The notes under the pieces were generated by a model, which saw only the letters and a list, made by a program, of their open reading frames with translations, made no database searches and was not told the DNA's origin. A stretch of 64,000 nucleotides of DNA. It comes from Thiobacillus sp. (GTDB lineage Bacteria > Pseudomonadota > Gammaproteobacteria > Burkholderiales > Thiobacillaceae). The translations under genes were made by a program, and so were the position numbers. The DNA lies in assembly GCA_019459055.1 (NCBI GenBank), contig JAIBEI010000031.1:44897-108896 (forward strand), given 5' to 3'. This document shows positions 29,065 through 38,768 of this stretch, piece by piece (within the stretch, counting starts at the first letter, position 1; each line of letters starts with the position of its first letter).

Positions 29065-29955
29065 ATGCCCTGGCAATCCGTCCGCCTCCTCGTCGATTCC
29101 AAACAGGCCGAACTGCTGTCCGATGCGCTGATGGAAGCCGGCGCGCTATCGGTGTCGCTGGAAGACGCCGACGCCGGCACGGCGGATGAAACGCCGCTGT
29201 TCGGCGAACCGGATTACCCGACTGCCGAACTGTGGCCGCACAGCATTGCGCTGGTGTTGCTGGAGGAACGCGCCGATGTGGCGGAGACCCTGACAGCCGC
29301 GGCAAACCAGGCCGGAATTCCCGTCCCCACCGGATACACCATCGAAACCGTGGCCGAGCAGGACTGGGTGCGCCTCACCCAGTCGCAGTTCGACCCCATC
29401 CCGATCTCGCCGCGCTTGTGGATCGTGCCGACCTGGCACGAGGCGCCGGACAGCAGCGCGATCAACCTCAAGCTCGATCCCGGCCTTGCCTTCGGCACCG
29501 GCAGCCATCCCACCACGCGGCTGTGCCTGCGCTGGCTCGACGAACATCTCGCCGGCGGTGAAACGCTGCTGGATTACGGCTGCGGCTCCGGCATCCTCGC
29601 CATCGCCGCCGCCAGGCTCGGCGCGGCGAGGGTCGACGGCGTCGACATCGACGCGCAGGCGATCACCGCCTCGCGCGACAACGCAACGCTGAACGACGTA
29701 GCCGCGCACTTCTACCTGCCCGGCGAACTCGCGCCGGGGCAGTACGATGTCGTCGTCGCCAACATCCTCACCAATCCGCTCAAGGGCATGGCGCCGCTGC
29801 TCGCGGGTCGGGTCTGCCCGGGCGGGCGGCTGGTGCTGTCCGGCATACTGGCCGAGCAGGCCGACGAGGTGATGGCGGTCTACCGGGACTGGTTTGTTTT
29901 TGATTCGCCCGCAATCGACGACGGTTGGGTGCGCCTGGCCGGCACTAAAAAATGA
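29065..29955 (+). CDS. prmA: Ribosomal protein L11 methyltransferase
   Basis: 296 aa SAM-dependent enzyme that trimethylates ribosomal protein L11. The N-terminal substrate-recognition domain starts MPWQSVRLLV. The methyltransferase domain has the family motif GLAFGTGSHPTTRLCL, motif I LLDYGCGSGILAIAA and the post-I acid in VDIDAQA, then NILTNPL. It is coupled by ATGA to the DUF3426 gene and lies in the conserved accC-prmA neighbourhood. Confidence 0.96.
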   Translation: MPWQSVRLLVDSKQAELLSDALMEAGALSVSLEDADAGTADETPLFGEPDYPTAELWPHSIALVLLEERADVAETLTAAANQAGIPVPTGYTIETVAEQDWVRLTQSQFDPIPISPRLWIVPTWHEAPDSSAINLKLDPGLAFGTGSHPTTRLCLRWLDEHLAGGETLLDYGCGSGILAIAAARLGAARVDGVDIDAQAITASRDNATLNDVAAHFYLPGELAPGQYDVVVANILTNPLKGMAPLLAGRVCPGGRLVLSGILAEQADEVMAVYRDWFVFDSPAIDDGWVRLAGTKK

Positions 29956-30995
29956 CGTACCGCACCACCTGCCCGCAATGCGCCAGCGTGTTCCGCCTTG
30001 GGGCGGACAAGCTCGATGCCGCGCAGGGTTGGGTGCAGTGCGGCGTATGCGGCGCCGCTTTCGATGCGCGCCCGAGCCTGCTGCTGGCGAACGGCTCGCC
30101 GCTGCCCCCGATGGCCGAACCCGAATCCGTGGAAGAGCCCGCGTCGCCGGAAGCCGCGCTGCCTGCCGGGCTTGAGGCAGCCGAGACCGAGCCCGCCATG
30201 GCTGCGGAGACGCCAGAGGCTGTTCCTGACGCGGAAGACGTCGCGGCCGCCGACGTCCCGCGCGGCATCGTCCAGCGCGAAGTGTCGCTCGACCTGCCGT
30301 CGATCATCCTCATCGATCCCGATGCCGAGGAGTCGGACGATCCCGGACCGTTGCCGCAATTCCACCCGGCGCCCGCCTACCCCTCCGCGTCGGCGGCACC
30401 TGCGTACCCCTCCATCCCGGTCGCCCCCGGGGCGGCCAACCCGCCTGCGGCACGCCCGCCTGTTGCACGCGTCGAATACGCAACCCCGCTGCCCGGCGCG
30501 GCGCGGCGCCCGGCAGCGGCGCGCCGCATCAAGCCCTGGGCGTGGGGCGTGGCCAGCGTGCTGCTGCTGGTGCTGCTGCTGGCGCAGTCCGCCTACTTCC
30601 TGCGCGACACCCTGGTCAGCCGGCTGCCGCAGACCCGCCCCGCATTCGAGCAAGCCTGCGCCGTGCTGGGCTGCACCCTTTCCCTGCCGAAAAACCTGGC
30701 GCTGCTGCAGATCGTCGGCTCCGACCTGAAAACCGAAGCCGGCGGCCGCCTGAGCCTTACCCTCACGCTCGGCAATCGCGCCGGCCATGCCCAGGCCTGG
30801 CCGATATTCGAGCTCACGCTCACCGATCTGCGGGATCGCCCCATCGCGCGGCGCAGCTTCGCCCCCAGCGAGTATCTCGACGACGCGGGCCGCATCGAGG
30901 CCGGCATTCCGGCACAAAGCGAACAGACGCTGAAACTCGAACTCGCCACGCGCGACCTCGCGGCGGCCGGCTTCAAGCTCAGGCCGCACTTTTGA
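29952..30995 (+). CDS. Zinc-ribbon and DUF3426 domain membrane protein
   Basis: 347 aa. An MJ0042-type zinc ribbon opens the protein, CPQC near residue 8 and CGVC about 20 residues later. A long Pro/Ala/Glu-rich, low-complexity linker (about 55-185) follows. A single membrane helix (about 197-217, VASVLLLVLLLAQSAYFL) precedes the C-terminal DUF3426 domain with DLRDRPIARRSFAPSEYL. This architecture is widespread in beta-proteobacteria behind prmA; its function is unknown. It overlaps prmA by 4 bases. Confidence 0.9.
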   Translation: MTYRTTCPQCASVFRLGADKLDAAQGWVQCGVCGAAFDARPSLLLANGSPLPPMAEPESVEEPASPEAALPAGLEAAETEPAMAAETPEAVPDAEDVAAADVPRGIVQREVSLDLPSIILIDPDAEESDDPGPLPQFHPAPAYPSASAAPAYPSIPVAPGAANPPAARPPVARVEYATPLPGAARRPAAARRIKPWAWGVASVLLLVLLLAQSAYFLRDTLVSRLPQTRPAFEQACAVLGCTLSLPKNLALLQIVGSDLKTEAGGRLSLTLTLGNRAGHAQAWPIFELTLTDLRDRPIARRSFAPSEYLDDAGRIEAGIPAQSEQTLKLELATRDLAAAGFKLRPHF

Positions 30996-31048
30996 TCTTG
31001 AAGGGGGGCTGGCCGACCCGGGGCTTCTTCGGTATAGTCCGCGTTCCC

Positions 31049-31256
31049 GTTGCGGGAGAGCGCATGCACCCCATGCCGCCGAAGGCGTAACCCACCCGGA
31101 ATCGCTCAGGCAAAAAGGACCGCAACGCCGGAGCGCGTTTTAGTCGACGCGCCCCAAGAACACTCTGGAGAGCGCGGTTTTCAAAACCGCCACCGAAGGG
31201 GCAGCGGCGCACCACCCAGCGCGCCGTAATCTCTCAGGTACCAAGGACAGAGGGGT
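31049..31256 (+). promoter_or_regulatory. Tandem glycine riboswitch controlling gcvT
   Basis: Two glycine aptamers in series. Aptamer I (31049-31126) is closed by GTTGCGG/CCGCAAC and contains GGGAGAGCGC, GCCGAAGGCG and CTCAGGCAAAAAGGACCG. Aptamer II (about 31163-31256) has TCTGGAGAGCGC, CCGAAGGGGCAG, and CTCAGGTACCAAGGACAGAG. A TATAGT at 31033-31038 may be the -10 of its promoter. The terminator that follows makes it a transcriptional on-switch that lets the glycine cleavage genes be expressed when glycine is abundant. Confidence 0.95.
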
Positions 31257-31290
31257 GAAGCGAATCCGCGCTTCACCCTTTTTATTTTTG
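31253..31290 (+). terminator. Riboswitch-controlled intrinsic terminator
   Basis: GGGTGAAGC (31253-31261) pairs with GCTTCACCC (31270-31278), followed by TTTTTATTTTT. Its left arm overlaps the closing stem of aptamer II, so glycine-bound RNA would prevent termination. Confidence 0.85.
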
Positions 31291-31299
31291 GTTGCCCCC

Positions 31300-32382
31300 A
31301 TGCTCAAGCAAACTCCTCTCAATGCCACCCACCGCGAACTCGGCGCCAAAATGGTCGATTTCGGCGGCTGGGACATGCCGGTCAACTACGGCTCGCAGAT
31401 CGAAGAACACCACGCCGTTCGCTCCGGATGCGGCCTGTTCGACGTTTCCCACATGCTGCCGCTCGACATCCGCGGCGCCAACGTGCGCGCCTTCCTGCGC
31501 CGGCTGGTGGCCAACAACGTCGACAAGCTGCAGGTCTCCGGAAAGGCTCTGTATTCGTGCATGCTGAACGAGGCCGGCGGCGTCATCGACGACCTCATCC
31601 TCTATTTCATGGACGAATCCTGGTTCCGCCTGGTGGTCAACGCCGGCACCGCGGAGAAGGATCTCGCCTGGATGGAAAAAATGAACGCCGACTGGGGCAT
31701 GGGCCTCACGCTCACGCCGCGCCGGGATCTGGCGATGATTGCCATCCAGGGGCCGAACGCGGTGCAGGCGCTCAACGAGGCGCTGCCCGGCGTCGACAGC
31801 ATCACCGCGAACCTCAAGCCTTTCAACGCCGCCGCCATGGGCGAGATGTTCATCGCCCGCACCGGCTACACCGGCGAGGACGGCTTCGAGGTGATGGTGC
31901 CGGTGAAATCCGCCCCCTTCTTCTGGAAGGCGCTGATGGAAGCCGGCGGCAAGCCGATCGGCCTCGGCGCGCGCGACACCCTGCGGCTCGAAGCCGGGAT
32001 GAACCTCTACGGCCAGGACATGGACGAGACCACCAGCCCGCTGGAATCCGGGCTGGCGTGGACGGTGGACCTGAAATCCGGGCGCGACTTCGTCGGCCGC
32101 GCCGCGCTGGAAAAAAGCGAAGTGACGAAGCAGCTTGCCGGCCTGTTGCTGCTCGACCGCGGCGTCTTGCGCAGTCACCAGAAAGTCCACACCCAATACG
32201 GCGAAGGCGAAATCACCTCCGGCACCTTTTCGCCTACCATGCAGCAATCCATCGCGCTCGCCCGCATCCCGCTCGGCATCGCCCCGGGCGCGGAAGTCGA
32301 GGTCGAGATCCGCGACAAGAAACTGCGCGCGAAGGTGGTGCGGTATCCGTTCGTGCGCAATGGCAAGATTTTGATTGCGTGA
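31300..32382 (+). CDS. gcvT: Glycine cleavage system T protein (aminomethyltransferase)
   Basis: 360 aa enzyme that transfers the methylene group from lipoyl-bound aminomethyl to tetrahydrofolate, releasing ammonia. It has [13 protein letters not shown], the folate-site Asp in EAGG...[16 protein letters not shown] and the C-terminal barrel ending [11 protein letters not shown] at 31300 is the family start; the longer frame begins inside the riboswitch terminator. It is the first gene after the glycine riboswitch. The stop codon lies in a heptamer-repeat unit. Confidence 0.96.
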   Translation: MLKQTPLNATHRELGAKMVDFGGWDMPVNYGSQIEEHHAVRSGCGLFDVSHMLPLDIRGANVRAFLRRLVANNVDKLQVSGKALYSCMLNEAGGVIDDLILYFMDESWFRLVVNAGTAEKDLAWMEKMNADWGMGLTLTPRRDLAMIAIQGPNAVQALNEALPGVDSITANLKPFNAAAMGEMFIARTGYTGEDGFEVMVPVKSAPFFWKALMEAGGKPIGLGARDTLRLEAGMNLYGQDMDETTSPLESGLAWTVDLKSGRDFVGRAALEKSEVTKQLAGLLLLDRGVLRSHQKVHTQYGEGEITSGTFSPTMQQSIALARIPLGIAPGAEVEVEIRDKKLRAKVVRYPFVRNGKILIA

Positions 32383-32450
32383 GGGTAAGGCGTGAGGGGT
32401 GAGGCACAGGCCCACCGCACCTCACGCCTGACGCCTCACACCTAACCCTG
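32377..32450. repeat. Heptamer inverted-repeat spacer, gcvT-gcvH
   Basis: GTGAGGGTAAGGCGTGAGGG on the left and CCTCACGCCTGACGCCTCAC on the right, starting at the gcvT stop codon. Confidence 0.75.
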
Positions 32451-32458
32451 GAGAAATC

Positions 32459-32848
32459 ATGAGCATTCCCGCAGACCTCAAATACACCCCCAGCCACGAA
32501 TGGGTGCGCGTCGAAGCCGACGGCACGCTGACTGTGGGCATCACCCACCACGCGCAGGACCTGCTCGGCGACATGGTGTTCATCGAAACCCCGGCCGCCG
32601 GCCGCACGCTGGCCAAGGGCGAGGAATGCGCGGTGGTCGAGTCGGTGAAGGCCGCGTCCGACGTCTACGCCCCGGTCGCCGGCGAAGTCATCGCCGCCAA
32701 CGCCGACGTCGAGGCCAGCCCCGAGTCGGTGAACCAGGACGCCTACAGCGCGTGGATGTTCAAGATGAAGCCGGCCAACGCCGCCGATGTCGCCGGACTG
32801 ATGGATGCGGCGGCGTACCGGAAGCTGGTCGAATCGGAAGCTCATTGA
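32459..32848 (+). CDS. gcvH: Glycine cleavage system H protein
   Basis: 129 aa lipoyl carrier that moves the aminomethyl group between P, T and L proteins. It has the typical [12 protein letters not shown] start and the lipoylation lysine in [19 protein letters not shown] precedes the ATG, so unlike several neighbours it keeps a ribosome binding site next to the repeat. Confidence 0.97.
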   Translation: MSIPADLKYTPSHEWVRVEADGTLTVGITHHAQDLLGDMVFIETPAAGRTLAKGEECAVVESVKAASDVYAPVAGEVIAANADVEASPESVNQDAYSAWMFKMKPANAADVAGLMDAAAYRKLVESEAH

Positions 32849-32851
32849 TGG

Positions 32852-32936
32852 CGGTGAGGCGTGAGGGGTAAGGTGTCAGCAAGCCCCCCTGCGTCAGCGC
32901 GCATGCCTCGCTCCTAACCCCTATCGCCTCACCCAG
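32852..32936. repeat. Heptamer inverted-repeat spacer, gcvH-gcvPA
   Basis: GTGAGGCGTGAGGGGTAAGG and, on the right, CTCCTAACCCCTATCGCCTC, ending 5 bases before the gcvPA start. Confidence 0.7.
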
Positions 32937-32941
32937 ACAAA

Positions 32942-34318
32942 ATGCCCTTCATCCCCCACACCCCTGAAGACGTCTCCGCCATGCTCGGCGCCATCGGTGC
33001 CGCCAGCATCGAGGCGCTGTTCGATGAAATCCCACCCGCGCTGAAAACCGGCCAGCTCAAGGGGGTGCCCGACGGCATGTCCGAAATGGCGGTGGCGCGG
33101 CTGATGCAGGAACGCGCCTCGCAGGACGGCTTCTGGTCCAGCTTCATCGGCGCCGGTGTCTACGAGCACCACATCCCGGCGGCGGTCTGGCAGATCACCA
33201 CGCGCGGCGAGTTCTACTCCGCCTACACGCCCTACCAGGCCGAGGCGAGCCAGGGCACGCTGCAACTGATCTACGAATACCAGACCATGATGACCCGGCT
33301 GACCGGGCTCGACGTGTCGAACGCATCGCTCTACGACGGCGCCTCGGCGCTGGCCGAAGCGGCGCTGATGGCGGTGCGCACGCACAAGACCTCGCGCCGC
33401 GTGCTGATGCCGAAGACCGTGCACCCGATCTACCGCCGCGTGGTCGATACCACGGTCAGGAACCAGGGCATCGAGCTGGTCGAGCTCGACTACGACGCCG
33501 CAACGGGTCTGAGCGTGCTGCCGGCCGACCCCGGCAGCTTCGCCGGCCTGGTGATCCCGCAGCCCAACTTCTTCGGCGTGCTGGAAGACGTGCATGCAAT
33601 GACCGACTGGGCGCACGAGCAGGGCGCACTGGCAATCGCACTGGTCAATCCCACCACGCTGGCGGTGCTGGAAGCGCCCGGCCAATGGGGGCAGACCGGT
33701 GCCGATATCGCGGTAGGCGAAGGCCAGCCGCTGGGGGCGCCGATGGCCTCGGGCGGGCCCTACTTCGGCTTCATGTGCTGCCGCCAGGCGTTCGTGCGGC
33801 AGATGCCGGGGCGCATCGTCGGCCGCACAGTCGACCTCGACGGCAAGCAGGGCTTCGCGCTGACGCTGCAGGCGCGCGAGCAGCATATCCGCCGCTCCAA
33901 GGCCACCTCGAACATCTGCACCAACCAGGGACTGGTGGTCACCGCGGCGACGCAGTACATGGCGCTGTTGGGCCCGCAGGGGCTGGCGAAAGTTGCTTCC
34001 GCCAGCCACGCCAACACCGTTGCGCTGGCAGACCAACTGGCGGCAATACCTGGCGTCACCCGCGCGTTCGCCAGCCCCTTCTTCCACGAAGTCGTGCTGA
34101 AGCTCAACGACAGCGCGAAGGACGTGCTGCGCGCGCTGCGGGCGCAGGGCATCCTCGGCGGCCTCGACATTTCCGGCTGGTATCCCGAACTCGGACAGGC
34201 GATCCTGGTATGCGTCACCGAAACCAAGACCGCAACCGATCTCGACCACTATGTGCAACACATGGAACGTATCCTGTCGAAGCGGCGCGAGGCGCCGCCG
34301 TGCGCGTACAAGAGCTGA
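32942..34318 (+). CDS. gcvPA: Glycine dehydrogenase (decarboxylating), subunit 1
   Basis: 458 aa N-terminal half of the split, PLP-dependent P protein, which decarboxylates glycine. It begins with [15 protein letters not shown] and contains [39 protein letters not shown] and [11 protein letters not shown]. The catalytic lysine is in the partner GcvPB. No Shine-Dalgarno is visible; repeat DNA abuts the start. Two unrelated small genes lie between the two halves, where many genomes have them adjacent. Confidence 0.96.
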   Translation: MPFIPHTPEDVSAMLGAIGAASIEALFDEIPPALKTGQLKGVPDGMSEMAVARLMQERASQDGFWSSFIGAGVYEHHIPAAVWQITTRGEFYSAYTPYQAEASQGTLQLIYEYQTMMTRLTGLDVSNASLYDGASALAEAALMAVRTHKTSRRVLMPKTVHPIYRRVVDTTVRNQGIELVELDYDAATGLSVLPADPGSFAGLVIPQPNFFGVLEDVHAMTDWAHEQGALAIALVNPTTLAVLEAPGQWGQTGADIAVGEGQPLGAPMASGGPYFGFMCCRQAFVRQMPGRIVGRTVDLDGKQGFALTLQAREQHIRRSKATSNICTNQGLVVTAATQYMALLGPQGLAKVASASHANTVALADQLAAIPGVTRAFASPFFHEVVLKLNDSAKDVLRALRAQGILGGLDISGWYPELGQAILVCVTETKTATDLDHYVQHMERILSKRREAPPCAYKS

Positions 34319-34330
34319 TTGGAGTGAAGC

Positions 34331-34615
34331 ATGAGTGATGTACGCGACAAGCAATTCTGGGAACTGGCCGATTCTTTCATTCAACTGGCCAATACTCACT
34401 TGAACGAGGTGAAGCCCAGCAAGATAAGCGCAAGCGCGCTATTTGCGGCATCGAGATTCAATGCCTTCATCATCACTGCGAGCGCATCCAGCAAGGAACA
34501 GCTGATTGCAGAGAAAGAAGCCGCAATCGCCTATTTCCTGGAGCAATACGAATCCATGCTGCGCGAGAATCTTGATGAGCACGTGGCCCGCTATGACCAG
34601 CACACCGGTCAGTGA
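34331..34615 (+). CDS. DUF3144 family protein
   Basis: 94 aa small soluble acidic protein of unknown function. The family pattern is clear: KQFWELADSFIQLAN, then KISASALFAASRFNAFI and a helical C-terminus FLEQYESMLRENLDEHV. GGAG sits 9 bases before the ATG. It follows gcvPA by 12 bases and precedes tpx, so it may be co-transcribed with the glycine cleavage genes. Confidence 0.85.
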   Translation: MSDVRDKQFWELADSFIQLANTHLNEVKPSKISASALFAASRFNAFIITASASSKEQLIAEKEAAIAYFLEQYESMLRENLDEHVARYDQHTGQ

Positions 34616-34684
34616 CGACTGAATGAATCGGGCGCAATCGTTCATGCGCCCGACATTTGATTGATTTATTCAAGGAGAGCAAAC

Positions 34685-35176
34685 ATGGCAGTGACTCTAG
34701 GCGGCACCCCGATCGAAGTGTCCGGCACCTTCCCCAAGGTCGGCGACACCGCGCCCGACTTCAAGCTGGTCAACAAGGACCTGACCGACGTCTCGCTGGC
34801 CGATTTTGCCGGCAAGAAAAAGATTCTCAACATCGTGCCCAGCCTCGACACCCCGGTGTGCGCGACGTCGACCAAAAAGTTCAACGATGCCGCCGTCGGC
34901 AATACGGTGGTACTGATCATCGCCGCCGACCTGCCGTTCGCGATGAGCCGCTTCTGCGGTGCCGAAGGCACCAACAACGTGGTGACGCTGTCGACCATGC
35001 GCGGCGCCGAATTCATGAAAAACTACGGCGTCGCCATCACCAGCGGCCCGCTCGCCGGCATCACCGCGCGTGCCGTGGTTGTGCTGGACGAAGCCAACAA
35101 GGTGCTTCACGCCGAACTCGTTCCCGAGATCAAGCAGGAGCCGGATTACGAGGCCGCGCTGGCCGCTTTGAAATAA
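34685..35176 (+). CDS. tpx: Thiol peroxidase (Tpx-type peroxiredoxin)
   Basis: 163 aa atypical 2-Cys peroxiredoxin reducing hydrogen and alkyl peroxides with thioredoxin. Peroxidatic Cys is in [11 protein letters not shown] and the resolving Cys in MSRFCGAEG, the Tpx signature. ATG at 34685 has AAGGAGAG upstream; the longer open frame is discarded. It sits inside the glycine cleavage cluster between gcvPA and gcvPB. Confidence 0.96.
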   Translation: MAVTLGGTPIEVSGTFPKVGDTAPDFKLVNKDLTDVSLADFAGKKKILNIVPSLDTPVCATSTKKFNDAAVGNTVVLIIAADLPFAMSRFCGAEGTNNVVTLSTMRGAEFMKNYGVAITSGPLAGITARAVVVLDEANKVLHAELVPEIKQEPDYEAALAALK

Positions 35177-35179
35177 ATT

Positions 35180-35281
35180 CGTGAGGCGTGAGGGGAAAGG
35201 GGTGAGGAACGGTTGCGAGACCGCGTCACGCCTGCCCCGCCCAACCCCTCACCCCTCACCTTTCACGCCTTACGTCCAACC
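35180..35281. repeat. Heptamer inverted-repeat spacer, tpx-gcvPB
   Basis: GTGAGGCGTGAGGGGAAAGG and, on the right, CCCCTCACCCCTCACCTTTC, with about 45 bases between arms. It ends 3 bases before the gcvPB start, which has no Shine-Dalgarno. Confidence 0.75.
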
Positions 35282-35284
35282 ACC

Positions 35285-36736
35285 ATGCTGATATTCGCCC
35301 ATTCCCGCCCCGGCCGCACCGCCGCCGCCCAGTTTCCCGCCGCCAGCGGCAGCCTCGACGACCTGCCCGCTACCCTGCGCCGCAAGAACGCGCCGGCGCT
35401 GCCCGAAGTCTCCGAGCTCGATGTGGTGCGCCACTACACGCGGCTGTCGCAGAAGAACTTCTCCATCGACACGCAGTTTTACCCGCTCGGTTCATGCACC
35501 ATGAAGTACAACCCGCGCGCGTGCAATTCGCTGGCGATGCTGCCGCAGTTCCTGGCGCGCCACCCGGCCAGCCCGGACGAGACGGGGCAGGGCTTTCTCG
35601 CGACCATGTTCGAACTGCAGGAAATGCTGAAGGACGTCACCGGCATGGCGGGCGTGTCGATGGCGCCGATGGCCGGCGCGCACGGCGAGTTCGCTGGCGT
35701 GGCGATGATCCGCGCCTACCATGACGCGCGCGGCGACACCGCGCGGCGCGAAATCATCGTGCCGGACGCGGCACACGGCACCAACCCGGCGACCGCGACC
35801 ATGTGCGGCTACACGGTAAAGGAAATCCCCACCGACGCGACCGGCAGCGTCGACCTCGCCGCCCTGCGCGCCGCGGTCGGCCCGCACACCGCCGGCCTGA
35901 TGCTGACCAACCCGTCGACGCTGGGCGTGTTCGAAAAGACCATCTCCGACATCCAGAAAATCGTGCACGACGCCGGCGGCCTGCTCTATTACGACGGCGC
36001 CAACCTCAACGCCATTCTCGGCAAGGTGCGCCCCGGCGACATGGGCTTCGACGTCATCCACGTGAATCTGCACAAGACCTTTTCCACCCCGCACGGCGGC
36101 GGCGGACCAGGCGCGGGGCCGGTGGGCGTGGCCGAGCGCCTGCTGCCCTTCATGCCGATTCCGCTGGTGCTGAACGAGAACGGTTTTTACCGGCTGGCGA
36201 CCGAGGCCGACCTGCCGCAGTCGATCGGCCGCATGAGCGCCAACATGGGCAACGCGGGCGTGCTGATGCGCGCTTATATCTATGCTCGGCTGCTGGGCAG
36301 CGAAGGCATGCACCGTGTCGCCGAATACGCCACGCTCAACGCCAACTACCTTATGGCCAAGCTGCGCGAGGCCGGCTTCGATCTCGCCTTCCCCGAGCGC
36401 CGCGCCAGCCACGAATTCATCGTCACGCTGAAAAAGCTGAAGGACGCCACCGGGGTTTCCGCAATGGACTTCGCCAAGCGCCTGCTCGACTACGGCTACC
36501 ACGCGCCGACCACCTATTTCCCGATGCTGGTGCCCGAATGCCTGCTGATCGAGCCGACCGAGACCGAAAGCCGCGAGACGATCGACGGCTTTGTCGAGGC
36601 GATGATCAAGATCAAGCACGAGGCCGAAACCACGGCCGATCTGGTGAAGGGGGCGCCCTACAGCCTGCCGGTGCGGCGCCTGGACGACGTCCGGGCCGCA
36701 CGCGAACTCGATCTGGCGTACAAGCCCGCTGCATGA
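35285..36736 (+). CDS. gcvPB: Glycine dehydrogenase (decarboxylating), subunit 2
   Basis: 483 aa C-terminal half of the split P protein. The PLP-binding lysine is in [16 protein letters not shown]. Other signatures are [34 protein letters not shown], and [14 protein letters not shown] at 35285 follows the repeat directly; the frame upstream runs through the repeat and is not coding. The stop overlaps dgkA by ATGA. The L protein is not in this window. Confidence 0.96.
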   Translation: MLIFAHSRPGRTAAAQFPAASGSLDDLPATLRRKNAPALPEVSELDVVRHYTRLSQKNFSIDTQFYPLGSCTMKYNPRACNSLAMLPQFLARHPASPDETGQGFLATMFELQEMLKDVTGMAGVSMAPMAGAHGEFAGVAMIRAYHDARGDTARREIIVPDAAHGTNPATATMCGYTVKEIPTDATGSVDLAALRAAVGPHTAGLMLTNPSTLGVFEKTISDIQKIVHDAGGLLYYDGANLNAILGKVRPGDMGFDVIHVNLHKTFSTPHGGGGPGAGPVGVAERLLPFMPIPLVLNENGFYRLATEADLPQSIGRMSANMGNAGVLMRAYIYARLLGSEGMHRVAEYATLNANYLMAKLREAGFDLAFPERRASHEFIVTLKKLKDATGVSAMDFAKRLLDYGYHAPTTYFPMLVPECLLIEPTETESRETIDGFVEAMIKIKHEAETTADLVKGAPYSLPVRRLDDVRAARELDLAYKPAA

Positions 36737-37110
36737 CAGAGCCCGTCAGCCCGTTCAAGGGCAGGACCGGCCTGCAGCGCGTGCTGAACGCGGCGGGCTA
36801 CTCGTGGGCCGGGCTCACGGCGGCCTTCCGGCACGAGGACGCGTTCCGTCAGGAGGTCTTTCTGGCGCTGCTGCTGACCCCGCTCGCCCTCTATCTGGGC
36901 GACAGCGGCATCGAACGCGCGCTGATGATCGGCGCCGTGCTGGGGGTGCTGATCGTCGAATTGCTGAATTCGGCGCTCGAAGCCGCGGTCGACCGCATTT
37001 CGCTGGAGCACCACCACCTCATCAAGCGCGCCAAGGACATGGGCAGCGCGGCGGTGATGATCGCGCTCGTCAACGTCGTCGTCGTCTGGGCGCTGGTGCT
37101 GCTGGGCTGA
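36733..37110 (+). CDS. dgkA: Diacylglycerol kinase, DgkA type
   Basis: 125 aa integral membrane enzyme that phosphorylates diacylglycerol, recycling lipid from periplasmic glucan or LPS modification. Three membrane helices with the catalytic helix [15 protein letters not shown] and AKDMGSAAV, plus the amphipathic [23 protein letters not shown] at the start. It overlaps gcvPB by 4 bases. A GC-rich hairpin (CGGCCCG, 37122-37139 region) follows without a T-tract on this strand. Confidence 0.94.
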   Translation: MTEPVSPFKGRTGLQRVLNAAGYSWAGLTAAFRHEDAFRQEVFLALLLTPLALYLGDSGIERALMIGAVLGVLIVELLNSALEAAVDRISLEHHHLIKRAKDMGSAAVMIALVNVVVVWALVLLG

Positions 37111-37252
37111 GCTAAAAACCCGGCCCGTCGCGCGGGCCGCTGGCTTCATTCGCAACGTGCTGGTGGGCACTGCCCGGCGCGTGATTCCTTGGTCAATCGC
37201 CGCATCGCGGCCTGCGTATAATCCCCGCTGTCGCTTTCAACCCACCCCCATC

Positions 37253-38188
37253 ATGCGCACCCTCATCTGCGGTTCCCTCGCTTTCGACTCCATCATGGTG
37301 TTCCAGGACCACTTCAAGCACCACATCCTGCCCGACAAGATCCACATGCTGAATGTGTCGTTCCTGGTGCCGGAGATGCGGCGCGAGTTCGGCGGCTGCG
37401 CCGGCAACATCGCGTACAACCTCAAGCTGCTGGGCGGCGAGCCGCTGATCATGGCGACCGTCGGCGATGACTTCAGCGCCTACGCCGAACGCCTCGACGA
37501 TCATGCGATTTCGCGCGACTACATCCGTCATGTTGCCGGCACCTACACCGCGCAGGCCTTCATCACCACCGACCTCGCCGACAACCAGATCACCGCCTTC
37601 CATCCCGGTGCGATGAATTACGCGCACGAGAACGACGTGCGCCTGGTGCCGGACGTCAAGCTCGGCATCGTCTCGCCGGACGGCCGCGACGGCATGCTGC
37701 GACACGTGCGCGGCTTCCACGAGGCCAGCGTGCCGTGCGTGTTCGACCCCGGTCAGGGCATGCCGCTGTTCACCGGCGAGGAACTGCTGGAGTGCGTCCA
37801 CAAGTCGAGCTACGTCATCCTCAACGACTATGAGGCCGAACTGCTGCAGGCCCGCACCGGAGAAAACCTGGCCACGCTGGCGCGCCACGTCGAGGCGCTG
37901 ATCGTGACGCGCGGCGCCGAAGGTTCGGTGATCCACACGGCGGGCGGCCAGATCGACATTCCGGCTGCGCGCCCTGCCGCGATCCTCGACCCCACCGGCT
38001 GCGGCGACGCCTATCGCAGCGGCATCCTGTACGGCATCACCTGCGGGCTCGACTGGGAAACCTCCGGGCGTCTGGGCAGTCTCATGGGAGCGATCAAGAT
38101 TGCCCAGCGCGGCGGACAGAACCACCGTCCCGGCCGTGACGAGATCGCCCGCGAATTTCATGCCCAGTTTGGTTATTATTACAAATAG
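37253..38188 (+). CDS. PfkB-family carbohydrate kinase, adenosine-kinase-like
   Basis: 311 aa ribokinase-fold kinase. It has the N-terminal GG motif EFGGCAGNIAYNLKLLGG and the catalytic C-terminal motif DPTGCGDAYRSGILYG, where Asp in GCGD is the base. The long lid sequence HHILPDKIHMLNVSF resembles adenosine-kinase-like members of autotrophic bacteria. The substrate cannot be deduced. ATG at 37253 is preceded by a TATAAT at 37217-37222 but no clear Shine-Dalgarno. Next to a glycine-zipper lipoprotein gene. Confidence 0.86.
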   Translation: MRTLICGSLAFDSIMVFQDHFKHHILPDKIHMLNVSFLVPEMRREFGGCAGNIAYNLKLLGGEPLIMATVGDDFSAYAERLDDHAISRDYIRHVAGTYTAQAFITTDLADNQITAFHPGAMNYAHENDVRLVPDVKLGIVSPDGRDGMLRHVRGFHEASVPCVFDPGQGMPLFTGEELLECVHKSSYVILNDYEAELLQARTGENLATLARHVEALIVTRGAEGSVIHTAGGQIDIPAARPAAILDPTGCGDAYRSGILYGITCGLDWETSGRLGSLMGAIKIAQRGGQNHRPGRDEIAREFHAQFGYYYK

Positions 38189-38203
38189 ATCGAGGAGCCC
38201 GTC

Positions 38204-38659
38204 ATGAACAAACCGTTCGCAGTCGCACTCATTGCCGCCGGCACCCTGCTGCTGGCAGGCTGCCCGGCAGGACTGGGCGGCAAGGATTACAGCCGCAGCC
38301 AGGCGCGCACCGTGCAGGAAGTGCGAATGGGCATCGTGGAGTCGGTGCGTGAAGTGCGCATTGAAGGCACCAAGACGCCGATCGGCGCGGGCGCGGGCGC
38401 GGTGGTCGGCGGCGTGGCCGGCAGCACGGTCGGCAGTGGCCGCGGCAGCGTGGTCGGCACGGCGGTCGGCGCGGTGCTGGGCGGGCTGGGTGGCGCGGCG
38501 GCGGAAGAGTCCGCAACCCGCCAGAAAGGCGTGGAAATCACCGTCAAACTCGATTCGGGGCGGCTGCTCGCCATCACCCAGGCAGCCGATGAGCAGTTCC
38601 GGGTGGGCGACCGCGTGCGCGTGCTGTCGGGCGGCGGCGTGACGCGTGTCTCGCATTGA
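38204..38659 (+). CDS. Glycine-zipper outer membrane lipoprotein (SlyB/Pcp-like)
   Basis: 151 aa lipoprotein: signal peptide with lipobox LAGC (about residue 20), then VQEVRMGIVESVREV, a Gly/Ala-rich zipper (about 64-105, GAGAGAVVGGVAGS) and a C-terminal beta domain binding-like segment RVGDRVRVL. The arrangement matches the SlyB family of envelope-stress lipoproteins. It follows the kinase by 15 bases with GAGGAG upstream of the ATG. Confidence 0.88.
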   Translation: MNKPFAVALIAAGTLLLAGCPAGLGGKDYSRSQARTVQEVRMGIVESVREVRIEGTKTPIGAGAGAVVGGVAGSTVGSGRGSVVGTAVGAVLGGLGGAAAEESATRQKGVEITVKLDSGRLLAITQAADEQFRVGDRVRVLSGGGVTRVSH

Positions 38660-38768
38660 AGGGACGACCGGCACGGATGGTTTCCGGTCATCGTTTCGCA
38701 ACCTGAACGTCACGCCGGGTTAACACCCTCCCTCTAAGCTGGGTGCATTCCATCAATGGGAGTGCCCC

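Noticed and set aside
37117..37145. Intrinsic terminator after dgkA
   Set aside because: The CGGCCCG hairpin has its A/T run on the left side only, which would suit the minus strand, where there is no gene to terminate.
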